Assembly (NCBI GenBank): GCA_036388295.1
Contig: DASVSC010000103.1
Location: 1 to 5,681, forward strand
Length of the DNA: 5,681 bases
Direction of reading: 5' to 3'
Origin: RYN-431 sp036388295
GTDB taxonomy: Bacteria > Planctomycetota > Phycisphaerae > Tepidisphaerales > Tepidisphaeraceae
Shown here: one piece after another, positions 1 to 5,681 of the stretch
Numbering within the stretch: the first letter of the stretch is position 1
Layout of the letters: every line of letters starts with the position of its first letter
Notes under the pieces: generated by a model
What the model saw: the letters and a program-made list of their open reading frames with translations, nothing else
What the model was told of the DNA's origin: nothing
Databases searched by the model: none
Position numbers and translations under genes: made by a program

Positions 1-1239
1 GACACGGCCGGACGTGTCGTCGCCGGTCCGCTGCACCTCGAACAGACCCGCGCCGATGTGCCCGACCGTATTACAGCCGATCAGCATGGCGTCACCGGCC
101 CCGTCGCGGATCGCCTCGTAAACGTTCCGCAGAATCTCGGCGTTCGTGAGCGTCCGGTGCGCGAAGTGCCATCCCGGTTCGGCCAGTTGTGACCCCATCT
201 GAAAGCCCCAGCGGCCCAATGCGTCCCAGGTCGAAAAGTCGTGCTTGATCAGGTCAAAGCCCCACGCGTGCATGCGGTAAACGTCCTGGCGAATGGATTC
301 AATGTTCTCGGCGAGCGTCAGATCAAGCGCCTTTTCCTCCGTCGTCTGCGGGCCGGCGCGGAGACGACGCGGGTCGGTGACGGTGGTCAAGGCCGTCGGG
401 CGGATCCAGATGCCCGGCCGCACGCCGGTCTTGCGGATCGCCTCGGCCAATCTGGGCATGTTCGGGAACTTGTCCGGCCGACCGGCGACCCACGGCCCGC
501 CCGGACAAACACTTCCCGGCGACCAGCCGGCGTCCACCACGCAGAACGGCCGATTCGCATGGCCGCGGGCAAGGTCTGCCAGCAGATTGGCGTCTCTGAT
601 CACCTGATTGGCGTCGAAGTTTCGGCCGTAGGCGTAGTACCAGTTGTTGTTGCCGCACACCGGCGCGCCGGCCAGACGCGGCTTTTCGCACATCGCACGA
701 CACAACCGGCGGATCGTCGCCATCGGCGTCTCGCCTGCGGTTGATTTCGCCGCGACCACGGTCGCGGCTGCGATGAGGCGGTCGCCCGGCAGGCTGGGCA
801 TCCCGCCGTTGTGCAGATCGAGCCAGAGCGTCACCCCCGCAGGATCGGCGGTCCAGAAACACATGGCGGCCGGCTGGGTTTTTACGCCGACCGCGAGCGT
901 TTGTCTTGATTCCGGGTCGTGCACCGCCAGGTACCACGGCAGTACGCGTTCCGGTTGTGCCGATCGCCACTGCAAGTCGCCGTAGCCGCGCTCCCAGGCG
1001 TCGCCGAGATAAAGCGCCTGGTCCGGAAAACTGCCGGCCCAGCGGATCGCAACCCGCGCGATCGGCGACCGCGGCGCGTGAACCGAGACGGCGGTAGTTC
1101 CGGACGACCGGGCAAGGGTGACGGTGACGTCGTGATGATGCCAATCGTCGCCTTGCCGCTCGCAGGCGGAGCCGTTAGGCGTGCTGTCGCCAAAGACGCG
1201 GACGTGAATCGGGGCCTCTGTATTGATGTTCAAACGCAT
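1..1239 (-). CDS. Alpha-galactosidase-like glycoside hydrolase (clan GH-D, GH36/GH27 type), C-terminus beyond the window
   Basis: The frame is open from an ATG at 1239 to base 1 (413 codons, no stop), so the gene is cut by the window edge. Residues about 1-185 look like a beta-rich N-terminal domain. A TIM-barrel-like series follows: NNNWYYAYG (197-205), VVDAGW (234-239), GIWIRP (276-281), FDLIKHDFST (328-337), IGCNTVGHIGAG (387-398) and RTGDDTSGR (404-412). By analogy with GH36/GH27 enzymes, Asp334 after the IKH strand would be the nucleophile, and Asp408 in R-x-G-x-D the acid/base. The expected role is retaining hydrolysis of terminal alpha-galactosides or a related sugar. There is no signal peptide, so it is probably cytoplasmic. 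A GGAGG sits 9 nt upstream and fixes the start. The gene begins 40 nt after ispH on the same strand, suggesting co-transcription. The fold class is fairly sure; substrate and exact family are not. Raffinose-synthase-like or uncharacterised GH-D relatives are alternatives. Confidence 0.8.
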   Translation of the reverse strand, partial: MRLNINTEAPIHVRVFGDSTPNGSACERQGDDWHHHDVTVTLARSSGTTAVSVHAPRSPIARVAIRWAGSFPDQALYLGDAWERGYGDLQWRSAQPERVLPWYLAVHDPESRQTLAVGVKTQPAAMCFWTADPAGVTLWLDLHNGGMPSLPGDRLIAAATVVAAKSTAGETPMATIRRLCRAMCEKPRLAGAPVCGNNNWYYAYGRNFDANQVIRDANLLADLARGHANRPFCVVDAGWSPGSVCPGGPWVAGRPDKFPNMPRLAEAIRKTGVRPGIWIRPTALTTVTDPRRLRAGPQTTEEKALDLTLAENIESIRQDVYRMHAWGFDLIKHDFSTWDALGRWGFQMGSQLAEPGWHFAHRTLTNAEILRNVYEAIRDGAGDAMLIGCNTVGHIGAGLFEVQRTGDDTSGRV

Positions 1240-1248
1240 GAAGTTCGT

Positions 1249-1253
1249 CCTCC
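1249..1253 (-). promoter_or_regulatory. Ribosome binding site of the alpha-galactosidase-like gene
   Basis: On the minus strand GGAGG is followed by 9 nt and then the ATG at 1239. It is the strongest Shine-Dalgarno match of the three minus-strand genes and decides the start of a gene whose other end is not visible. Confidence 0.75.
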
Positions 1254-1279
1254 AATACCGAGCCGCTGCGACCGCCCCG

Positions 1280-2245
1280 CTAGTGTGCCGTCAGCGTTTG
1301 CGAAGCGCGCTGTAGCACGGGGAGTTGCTTCACACTCTTCGGCAACTCAAAGTCGATGTCTTCGCGGACCAGTTCGCGGGTTTCGACTTCGCCTCCGAAT
1401 TCGGCCTTCAGGCGTTCGAGAAGTTCCTGGACAAGGTGATCGGGCGCGCTCGCGCCGGCGGTGACCATGACGCCTTTGACGCCGGCGAGCCATGCTGGGT
1501 TTAGCTCGCTCGCGTAGTCAATCAGGTAGCCGCGTTTGCCGGCTTCGACGGCGCGGTCGACGAGGCGTTGGCTGTTGCTGCTGTTCTGGCTGCCGATGAC
1601 CAGCACCACGTCCACGTCCGGCGACCACGCACTCACGGCGTTCTGGCGGTTCGTGGTGGCGTAGCAGATGTCGTCCTTTTCCGGGTGACGGATCGTCGGG
1701 AACCGTCGCTTGAGCACGTCGATTACCTTCGTGGCGTCGCTGACGCTGAGCGTGGTCTGCGTAACAAACGCCAGCTTGGTTTCCGGCGGGAACGTCAGTT
1801 GCTCTGCTTCCTCGGCCGATTCGACGATCAGGATGCTGTTGGGCGCTTCGCCGACGGTGCCGACGGCTTCGTCGTGGTTGTGATGGCCGACGAAGATGAT
1901 CGTGTAGCCGTCGCGGGCGTAGCGGACGACCTCGGCGTGCACCTTGTGCACCAGCGGGCACGTGGCGTCGACCTCGTACAGCCGGCGGTTCTTCGAATTG
2001 GATCGAATGGCGGGCGAGACGCCGTGGGCGCTGTACACCACCAGGCCGTTCTCGGGCACTTCGCCGATGGTGTCGACGAAGACGACGCCGCGAGCTTTGA
2101 AGTCTTCGACGACGTGCTTGTTGTGGACGATCTCGTGGAAGACGTAGACCGGCGGGCCGACGCGCGTGAGGACTTCGTTGACGACGTCGATCGCCATGTT
2201 GACGCCGGCGCAGAAGCCGCGGGGGTTGGCCAGGATGACTTTCAT
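1280..2245 (-). CDS. ispH: 4-hydroxy-3-methylbut-2-enyl diphosphate reductase
   Basis: IspH (LytB) catalyses the last step of the MEP isoprenoid pathway, reducing HMBPP to IPP and DMAPP with a 4Fe-4S cluster in the cytoplasm. The 321-aa product matches the usual length (about 310-320 aa). Visible key residues are the three cluster cysteines Cys12 (NPRGFCAG), Cys96 (DATCPLVHKVH) and Cys194 (DDICYATTNRQ). Substrate-binding residues are His41, His74 (SAHGVSP), His124 and the proton-donor Glu126 (HHNHDE), the Thr pair in QTTLS (163-167), Ser222/Ser223/Asn224 (NSSNSQRL) and Ser266 (TAGASAPD). These line up closely with the E. coli enzyme, so it should be active. The start gives the canonical MKVILANPRGFCAG N-terminus; only a weak GGA lies 6 nt upstream. 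It lies between two glycosidase genes on the same strand, with no other isoprenoid gene in view. Confidence 0.98.
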   Translation of the reverse strand: MKVILANPRGFCAGVNMAIDVVNEVLTRVGPPVYVFHEIVHNKHVVEDFKARGVVFVDTIGEVPENGLVVYSAHGVSPAIRSNSKNRRLYEVDATCPLVHKVHAEVVRYARDGYTIIFVGHHNHDEAVGTVGEAPNSILIVESAEEAEQLTFPPETKLAFVTQTTLSVSDATKVIDVLKRRFPTIRHPEKDDICYATTNRQNAVSAWSPDVDVVLVIGSQNSSNSQRLVDRAVEAGKRGYLIDYASELNPAWLAGVKGVMVTAGASAPDHLVQELLERLKAEFGGEVETRELVREDIDFELPKSVKQLPVLQRASQTLTAH

Positions 2246-2274
2246 TCGCGGTCCATTATCGCAGGTTCGGTCCC

Positions 2275-2314
2275 GTTCGTGTAGGGGCGACCTTTTGGTC
2301 GCCCCTACACGAAC
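2275..2314. repeat. Perfect 18-bp inverted repeat with 4-nt loop between the GH15 gene and ispH
   Basis: The left arm GTTCGTGTAGGGGCGACC (2275-2292) is exactly complementary to the right arm at 2297-2314, with the loop TTTT at 2293-2296. It lies 24 nt beyond the GH15 stop codon and 29 nt before the ispH start. No T-run follows on either strand, so it is not a classical intrinsic terminator. Possible roles are a dispersed palindromic (REP- or MITE-like) repeat, an mRNA-stabilising 3' hairpin for the GH15 transcript, or a factor-dependent terminator. The structure is certain; the role is not. Confidence 0.9.
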
Positions 2315-2338
2315 CTCTCATCGGGTCAGGCGTCGCGG

Positions 2339-4210
2339 CTACAGCCCGACCTCGTCCAGCGTGCGGTCCAGGTTGAAGGCCGCACTAATCAGGGCCAGGT
2401 GGGTGAACGCCTGCGGGTAGTTGCCGAGGGCTTCGCCGGCCAGGCCGGTTTCTTCGGAGAACAGGCCGAGGTGATTGCCGTAGCCGAGCATTTTTTCGAA
2501 GATCAGCCGGGCCTGGGCCAGTTTGGCGCGGTCGCTTTTGCCGGCGCGGGTGAGGGCTTCGACCAGCCAGAACGTGCACATGTTGAACGTGCCTTCGGCA
2601 CCGGCCAGCCCGTCGTCGAATCCGGTTTCGCCCGCCGTGGGATGATGGCCGGCGACGTTGTAACGGTAGACCAGGCTGTCGGACAGAAGGCCGCCATGGG
2701 CCGGGTCGCGGCAGATCGCTTCCAGGGTGCTGAGCATTCGCGGGTCGTTCGGGCCCATGAAAAAGACCAACGGCATCAGCAGCGTGGCCGCGTCCAGGTC
2801 TTCCGCCCCGTAACGCTGCACGAACGCGTTTTGCTGGGGGCTCCAGCCCTTTTCCATCACTTCCAGGTAAATCTCGTCGCGCACCGCAGTCCACCGCGCG
2901 CGGTTGGCGGGCAGTGATCGCTTGTCCGCCAGCCGCAGGCCACGGTCGATGGCAACCCAGCACATGAACTTGGAATAGACGAAATGCTTCGCCCCGCCGC
3001 GGCTTTCCCAGACGCCGTCGTCGGGCCGTTTCCAGTTGTCGCAGACCCAGTCGACGAGCTTCGAAAGCTGCGCCCATAAGTCGTACGAGATGGGCGTGCC
3101 GTACTTGTTGAACAGGTAAACGCTGTCCATGAGTTCGCCGTAGATGTCGAGCTGCAACTGCTTGGCTGCGCCGTTGCCGATGCGGACGGGGCCGGACTTG
3201 CGGTAGCCTTCGAGGTGATCGAGGGTGATTTCGTTCAGCTGGTGCTCGCCGTGCAGGCCGTACATGATTTGCAGCCCGCCGTCGGCCTCGCGCTCGTGGC
3301 AGCGCTGTTCCAGCCAGCCCATGAAGGCCGCCGCTTCGTCCGTGAAGCCCAGGCGCAGCAGCGCGTACAGGGAGAACGACGCGTCGCGAATCCATACGTA
3401 GCGGTAGTCCCAGTTGCGCGGGCCGCCGATGTGTTCGGGCAAGCTGGTCGTGGGGGCGGCGACGATAGCGCCGGTGGGCTCGAAGGTCAGCAGCTTCAGC
3501 ATCAACGCCGACCGCTGCACCGTCGTGCGCCAACGGCCTTTGTATTTGCACTTCTTGATCCAGCGGTGCCAGTAGTCGATCGTGTCCTGCAGCAGCTCAC
3601 GCTCAACGTCGGGGTCGAGCACTTGCGCGCCCTGGTGTGGCGCGTCCAGCGGGCGCAGGGCGAACGTCACGCGCTGGCCCTGCTTCAGTTGCAGGGTGGT
3701 TTGGACGCCACGGCCGTTTTCGGTGGGCTGTAATTCGCAGTTCGTGTTGAGTTCAATTTCGAGTCGGCTGCTGCGGAACACCGCCCCGCACGGCAGCAGT
3801 TCCACCGTGTGCGAATCCCGCGCGTAATCGAATGCGGGGCAGCATTCCATTTTGATCGGCACGGAGCCGCGGATCATCTCGACGTGCCGGATGAGTTGGC
3901 GGAAGCCCGGCTCGCCGCGTTTCTTGCTGACGGGCATGTAGTCCACGACTTCGACCACGGCCTCGTTGCCCAGGAACCGCGTGATCAGCACGTTCGTGTC
4001 CGGCCAATAGACCTGCCGGCTGGTCACATTCTTGAGGGCAGGCGACACGCGGAAAAAGCCGCCCTTTTCGTCGTCCAGAATCCGGCCGAACACGCTCGGG
4101 GAATCGAAATGCGGAAGGCAGAGCCAGTCGATCGACCCGTTCCGGCCGACCAGCGCCGCCGTGTGCATGTTGCCGATCAGGCCGTAATCTTCGATGGGCA
4201 GGTAAGGCAT
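2339..4210 (-). CDS. Glycoside hydrolase family 15 protein (trehalase/glucoamylase type)
   Basis: A full-length 623-aa bacterial GH15 protein. The N-terminal domain (about 1-225) opens with the family signature PIEDYGLIGNMHTAALV and NGSIDWLCLPHFDSPSVF, as in trehalase-like GH15 proteins. The catalytic (alpha/alpha)6 barrel follows (about 230-615). RNWDYRYVWIRDASFS (265-280) is the conserved substrate-binding stretch. Glu402 in GVWESRG (399-405) is the likely general acid, and Glu539 in AEGTFNMCTFWLVEAL (538-552) the likely general base, both inferred by family analogy. Such inverting enzymes cut alpha-linked glucosides: trehalose, maltooligosaccharides or dextrins. Actinobacterial members of similar layout are trehalases, but the sequence alone does not settle the substrate. 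No signal peptide is seen, so it is cytoplasmic. The start MPYLPIEDYG is canonical for the family, although no clear Shine-Dalgarno lies upstream. It is the first of three co-directional genes and divergent from the DUF1015 gene. Confidence 0.95.
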   Translation of the reverse strand: MPYLPIEDYGLIGNMHTAALVGRNGSIDWLCLPHFDSPSVFGRILDDEKGGFFRVSPALKNVTSRQVYWPDTNVLITRFLGNEAVVEVVDYMPVSKKRGEPGFRQLIRHVEMIRGSVPIKMECCPAFDYARDSHTVELLPCGAVFRSSRLEIELNTNCELQPTENGRGVQTTLQLKQGQRVTFALRPLDAPHQGAQVLDPDVERELLQDTIDYWHRWIKKCKYKGRWRTTVQRSALMLKLLTFEPTGAIVAAPTTSLPEHIGGPRNWDYRYVWIRDASFSLYALLRLGFTDEAAAFMGWLEQRCHEREADGGLQIMYGLHGEHQLNEITLDHLEGYRKSGPVRIGNGAAKQLQLDIYGELMDSVYLFNKYGTPISYDLWAQLSKLVDWVCDNWKRPDDGVWESRGGAKHFVYSKFMCWVAIDRGLRLADKRSLPANRARWTAVRDEIYLEVMEKGWSPQQNAFVQRYGAEDLDAATLLMPLVFFMGPNDPRMLSTLEAICRDPAHGGLLSDSLVYRYNVAGHHPTAGETGFDDGLAGAEGTFNMCTFWLVEALTRAGKSDRAKLAQARLIFEKMLGYGNHLGLFSEETGLAGEALGNYPQAFTHLALISAAFNLDRTLDEVGL

Positions 4211-4242
4211 AGGATGAGTTTAGCCGGCGAACCGACGTATCG

Positions 4243-4270
4243 TTGAATTCGCCGTCGCGCGACGTATGGT
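4243..4270 (+). promoter_or_regulatory. Putative sigma70-type promoter of the DUF1015 gene
   Basis: TTGAAT (4243-4248) and TATGGT (4265-4270) each match the -35 and -10 consensus at 4 of 6 positions, separated by 16 nt. A start near 4277 would leave a leader of about 20 nt containing the GGGAG site. It is in the right place in the 86-bp divergent gap, but the matches are moderate and consensus promoters vary between phyla. Confidence 0.35.
4253..4264. repeat. 12-bp perfect palindrome in the divergent intergenic region
   Basis: CGTCGCGCGACG reads the same on both strands. It lies in the spacer of the putative DUF1015 promoter, where a dyad could be an operator. Its right half overlaps one copy of an 8-bp direct repeat, CGACGTAT (4233-4240 and 4260-4267, 27 bp apart). 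The sequence is certain, but in GC-rich DNA such a palindrome may arise by chance. Confidence 0.45.
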
Positions 4271-4284
4271 GCGTTCGTCACACC

Positions 4285-4289
4285 GGGAG
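4285..4289 (+). promoter_or_regulatory. Ribosome binding site of the DUF1015 gene
   Basis: GGGAG stands 7 nt before the ATG at 4297. It supports that start over the upstream in-frame ATG at 4243, which would add 18 residues (MNSPSRDVWCVRHTGSFT) unlike the family and would overlap the putative promoter. Confidence 0.7.
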
Positions 4290-4296
4290 CTTTACG

Positions 4297-5604
4297 ATGG
4301 CCGACCTGCAGCCGTTTCGTGCGATTCGCTATAACGCCAGCGACGTGTCCGCCCTGATCGCCCCGCCGTACGACGTGCTGGACAAGGCCGGTAAAGAGGG
4401 ACTGCTGGCGCGAAGCGACCGGAACGTCGTCGCGATCGACTTGCCGTTCCTGCCCCCCAAAACGCTCGGCCCGGCGGCCGTTTATGAACAGGCGGCCGCG
4501 ACGCTGCAGGCGTGGCTGGCGGACGGAACGCTGACACAGGACGCGAAGCCGGCGCTATACGCGTATTCCCAGACGTTCGACATGCGTGGCCGCACGTTCG
4601 AGCGCCGCGGCCTGATCGGGCTGGTGCGACTGGAAGCGTTTTCCACGCCGTCGGCACCGACGCAGATCGTGCCGCACGAGAAAACGTATCCCGGCCCGAT
4701 CGAAGACCGCTTGCACCTGATGCGGGCGACCGGCGCGCAGCTTTCGCCCATCTTCGGCCTGTTCCCGGACGAAGACGGCAGCCTCACCGCCCGGCTGCAC
4801 GACGGGCTCGGCGCGCCGGCGGCGCAGGGAACGCTAGACGGCGTGGTGAACAAGCTGTGGCCGGTCACGAATGAAGGCGTTCAGGGCCAGGTGATCGGAG
4901 CGATGAAGACGAACAAAATCTACATCGCTGACGGCCATCACCGTTACACAACGGCCTTGGCGTACAAGCACGAACTGGAGGCGAAGCACGGCGGCCCGCT
5001 GCCGGCGGATCATCCGGCCAACTTCTGCCTGTTCGTGCTGGTGAGCATGCACGACCCCGGCTGCGTGATTCTGCCGACGCACCGCATCGTCGGCGGCTTG
5101 AAGTCGTTCGACATCGCCACGCTGCGCACGAAGCTGAGCGGCGTCTTCGCGGTCGACGACATCGACGGCGATGAGAACGCCATGGCCAGCTTCGAAGACA
5201 GCCTGGCCAGTGACCCGTACCCGGCCTTCGGCCTGTTCGACGGCACGTCGCGCCGCATGTACCTCCTGCGCCTGACGAAGCCGGACGTGCTGCACGCGTA
5301 CGAGCCGAACCAGTCAGCGGCGTGGCGCGGCCTCGACGTGAGCATCCTGCGGCGCTACCTGCTCGACGAAATCATCGGCCCCACGTTCGCGGCCGGCCGC
5401 GAGATGACGCTGGCGTACACTGCCGACCCGACGCGCGTGCCATTGATGACGGACGGCACGAATTATCAAATCGCCCTGCTGCTTCGACCGACGCCGTTGG
5501 AGGCGCTGCGCCAACTCGGCGACGTCGGCGAAGTAATGCCGCAGAAAAGCACGTACTTTTATCCGAAAGTGGCGACGGGGTTGACGATGAACCCGCTGGG
5601 GTGA
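4297..5604 (+). CDS. DUF1015 family protein (uncharacterised, DGHHR motif)
   Basis: A complete 435-aa member of the DUF1015 family, full length for the group (about 400-450 aa). Recognisable blocks are LQPFRAIRYN (4-13), IAPPYDVLDK (21-30), PHEKTYPGPIEDRLHLM (126-142) followed by TGAQLSPIFGLF (145-156), YIADGHHRYTTALAY (209-223), PTHRIV (260-265) and the C-terminal MPQKSTYFYPKVATGL (414-429). The function of the family is not established. The DGHHR block resembles the nucleotide-binding motif of ParB/SerK-type proteins (SerK is an archaeal free-serine kinase). As I recall, in some bacteria the family lies next to serine-biosynthesis genes, so a phosphotransfer role in serine metabolism is a possible but unproven idea. 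No signal peptide or membrane segment is seen. The start at 4297 follows GGGAG and begins where family similarity begins. It is divergent from the GH15 gene and has no serine gene in view. Confidence 0.93.
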   Translation: MADLQPFRAIRYNASDVSALIAPPYDVLDKAGKEGLLARSDRNVVAIDLPFLPPKTLGPAAVYEQAAATLQAWLADGTLTQDAKPALYAYSQTFDMRGRTFERRGLIGLVRLEAFSTPSAPTQIVPHEKTYPGPIEDRLHLMRATGAQLSPIFGLFPDEDGSLTARLHDGLGAPAAQGTLDGVVNKLWPVTNEGVQGQVIGAMKTNKIYIADGHHRYTTALAYKHELEAKHGGPLPADHPANFCLFVLVSMHDPGCVILPTHRIVGGLKSFDIATLRTKLSGVFAVDDIDGDENAMASFEDSLASDPYPAFGLFDGTSRRMYLLRLTKPDVLHAYEPNQSAAWRGLDVSILRRYLLDEIIGPTFAAGREMTLAYTADPTRVPLMTDGTNYQIALLLRPTPLEALRQLGDVGEVMPQKSTYFYPKVATGLTMNPLG

Positions 5605-5681
5605 AAGCATTGGCCGCGGGTGTGAACCCGCGCGAACACCTCTCGACGTTCAATACGTTCTCGCGATCCGAACCGTGTTCG
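5601..5681 (+). CDS. Possible start of a further gene overlapping the DUF1015 stop (partial, weak)
   Basis: A GTG at 5601 overlaps the DUF1015 stop codon in the 4-nt arrangement GTGA. The frame then stays open for 27 codons to the window edge (reading MKALAAGVNPREHLSTFN and on). Overlaps of this kind are common for coupled genes. However, an open frame of 27 codons is expected often by chance in GC-rich DNA, another plus frame is also open here, no good ribosome binding site is seen, and a hairpin falls inside it. I recognise no family. Confidence 0.15.
   Translation, partial: MKALAAGVNPREHLSTFNTFSRSEPCS
5615..5632. repeat. Short GC hairpin after the DUF1015 gene
   Basis: CGCGGGT (5615-5621) and ACCCGCG (5626-5632) pair perfectly around the loop GTGA. 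The hairpin begins 11 nt after the DUF1015 stop codon. No T-run follows, so it is not a standard intrinsic terminator. It may be a transcript-end hairpin or a dispersed GC-rich palindrome. Confidence 0.5.

Noticed and set aside
323..1144. 273-codon minus-strand open frame within the left-end gene
   Set aside because: It is an out-of-frame, Arg-rich shadow; the true frame shows conserved glycosidase motifs and its own ribosome binding site.
1240..1279. A separate promoter between ispH and the alpha-galactosidase-like gene
   Set aside because: The 40-bp gap holds a good ribosome binding site but no convincing -35/-10 pair, so co-transcription is the simpler reading.
1568..2284. Long plus-strand open frame (238 codons) opposite ispH
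   Set aside because: It is antisense to a fully conserved enzyme, is dominated by Asp/Val/Ala-rich stretches typical of antisense reading in GC-rich DNA, and matches no family I know.
2275..2314. The inverted repeat as a rho-independent terminator
   Set aside because: Neither strand has a T-run after the hairpin, so it was kept as a repeat of unknown role.
2385..3551. 388-codon minus-strand open frame inside the GH15 gene
   Set aside because: It is the same strand in another frame, very rich in Arg, Pro and Ala, and lies wholly within the well-supported GH15 gene.
4243..4296. Earlier in-frame ATG at 4243 for the DUF1015 gene (453 aa)
   Set aside because: The extra 18 residues have no family character, there is no ribosome binding site before 4243, and GGGAG precedes the ATG at 4297.
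1..5681. CRISPR arrays, tRNA or rRNA genes, insertion sequences, toxin-antitoxin or defence genes
   Set aside because: No regularly spaced repeats, no RNA-gene-like sequence in the short gaps and no such protein motifs were seen; nearly all of the window is accounted for by metabolic genes.

Overview
This is a GC-rich window (roughly 60-65% GC by eye) that is almost entirely protein-coding. It holds three genes on the minus strand, then one divergent gene on the plus strand. The gene types are a MEP-pathway IspH, a cytoplasmic-type GH15 enzyme, a DUF1015 protein and a clan GH-D alpha-galactosidase-like enzyme. Together with the high GC and the short intergenic palindromes, they suggest a free-living bacterium, perhaps a planctomycete or another environmental phylum. 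The phylum is an inference from gene flavour only; no rRNA or other marker is present.

Layout: (1) 1-1239, minus: the N-terminal 413 codons of a GH36/GH27-like (alpha-galactosidase-type) glycosidase, cut by the left window edge. (2) 1280-2245, minus: complete ispH, with every known active-site residue in place. (3) 2246-2338: a gap dominated by a perfect 18-bp inverted repeat with a 4-nt loop. (4) 2339-4210, minus: a complete GH15 trehalase/glucoamylase-type protein. (5) 4211-4296: a divergent control region with a plausible plus-strand promoter, a 12-bp palindrome and an 8-bp direct repeat. (6) 4297-5604, plus: a complete DUF1015 protein carrying a DGHHR motif. (7) 5605-5681: a small GC hairpin and perhaps the start of a further gene.

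How the genes may work together: GH15, ispH and the alpha-galactosidase-like gene point the same way with short gaps (97-ish and 40 bp) and could be read as one unit. The two glycosidases would handle alpha-linked sugars in the cytoplasm. IspH makes the isoprenoid precursors IPP and DMAPP and has no evident link to them, so its place between them may be only positional. DUF1015 is transcribed the other way and its biochemical role is not established.

I found no CRISPR array, tRNA, rRNA, insertion sequence, phage gene or defence gene. The most interesting items are the function of the DUF1015 protein, the perfect inverted repeat ahead of ispH, and the palindrome inside the putative DUF1015 promoter. 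I see no convincing new multi-gene system here.
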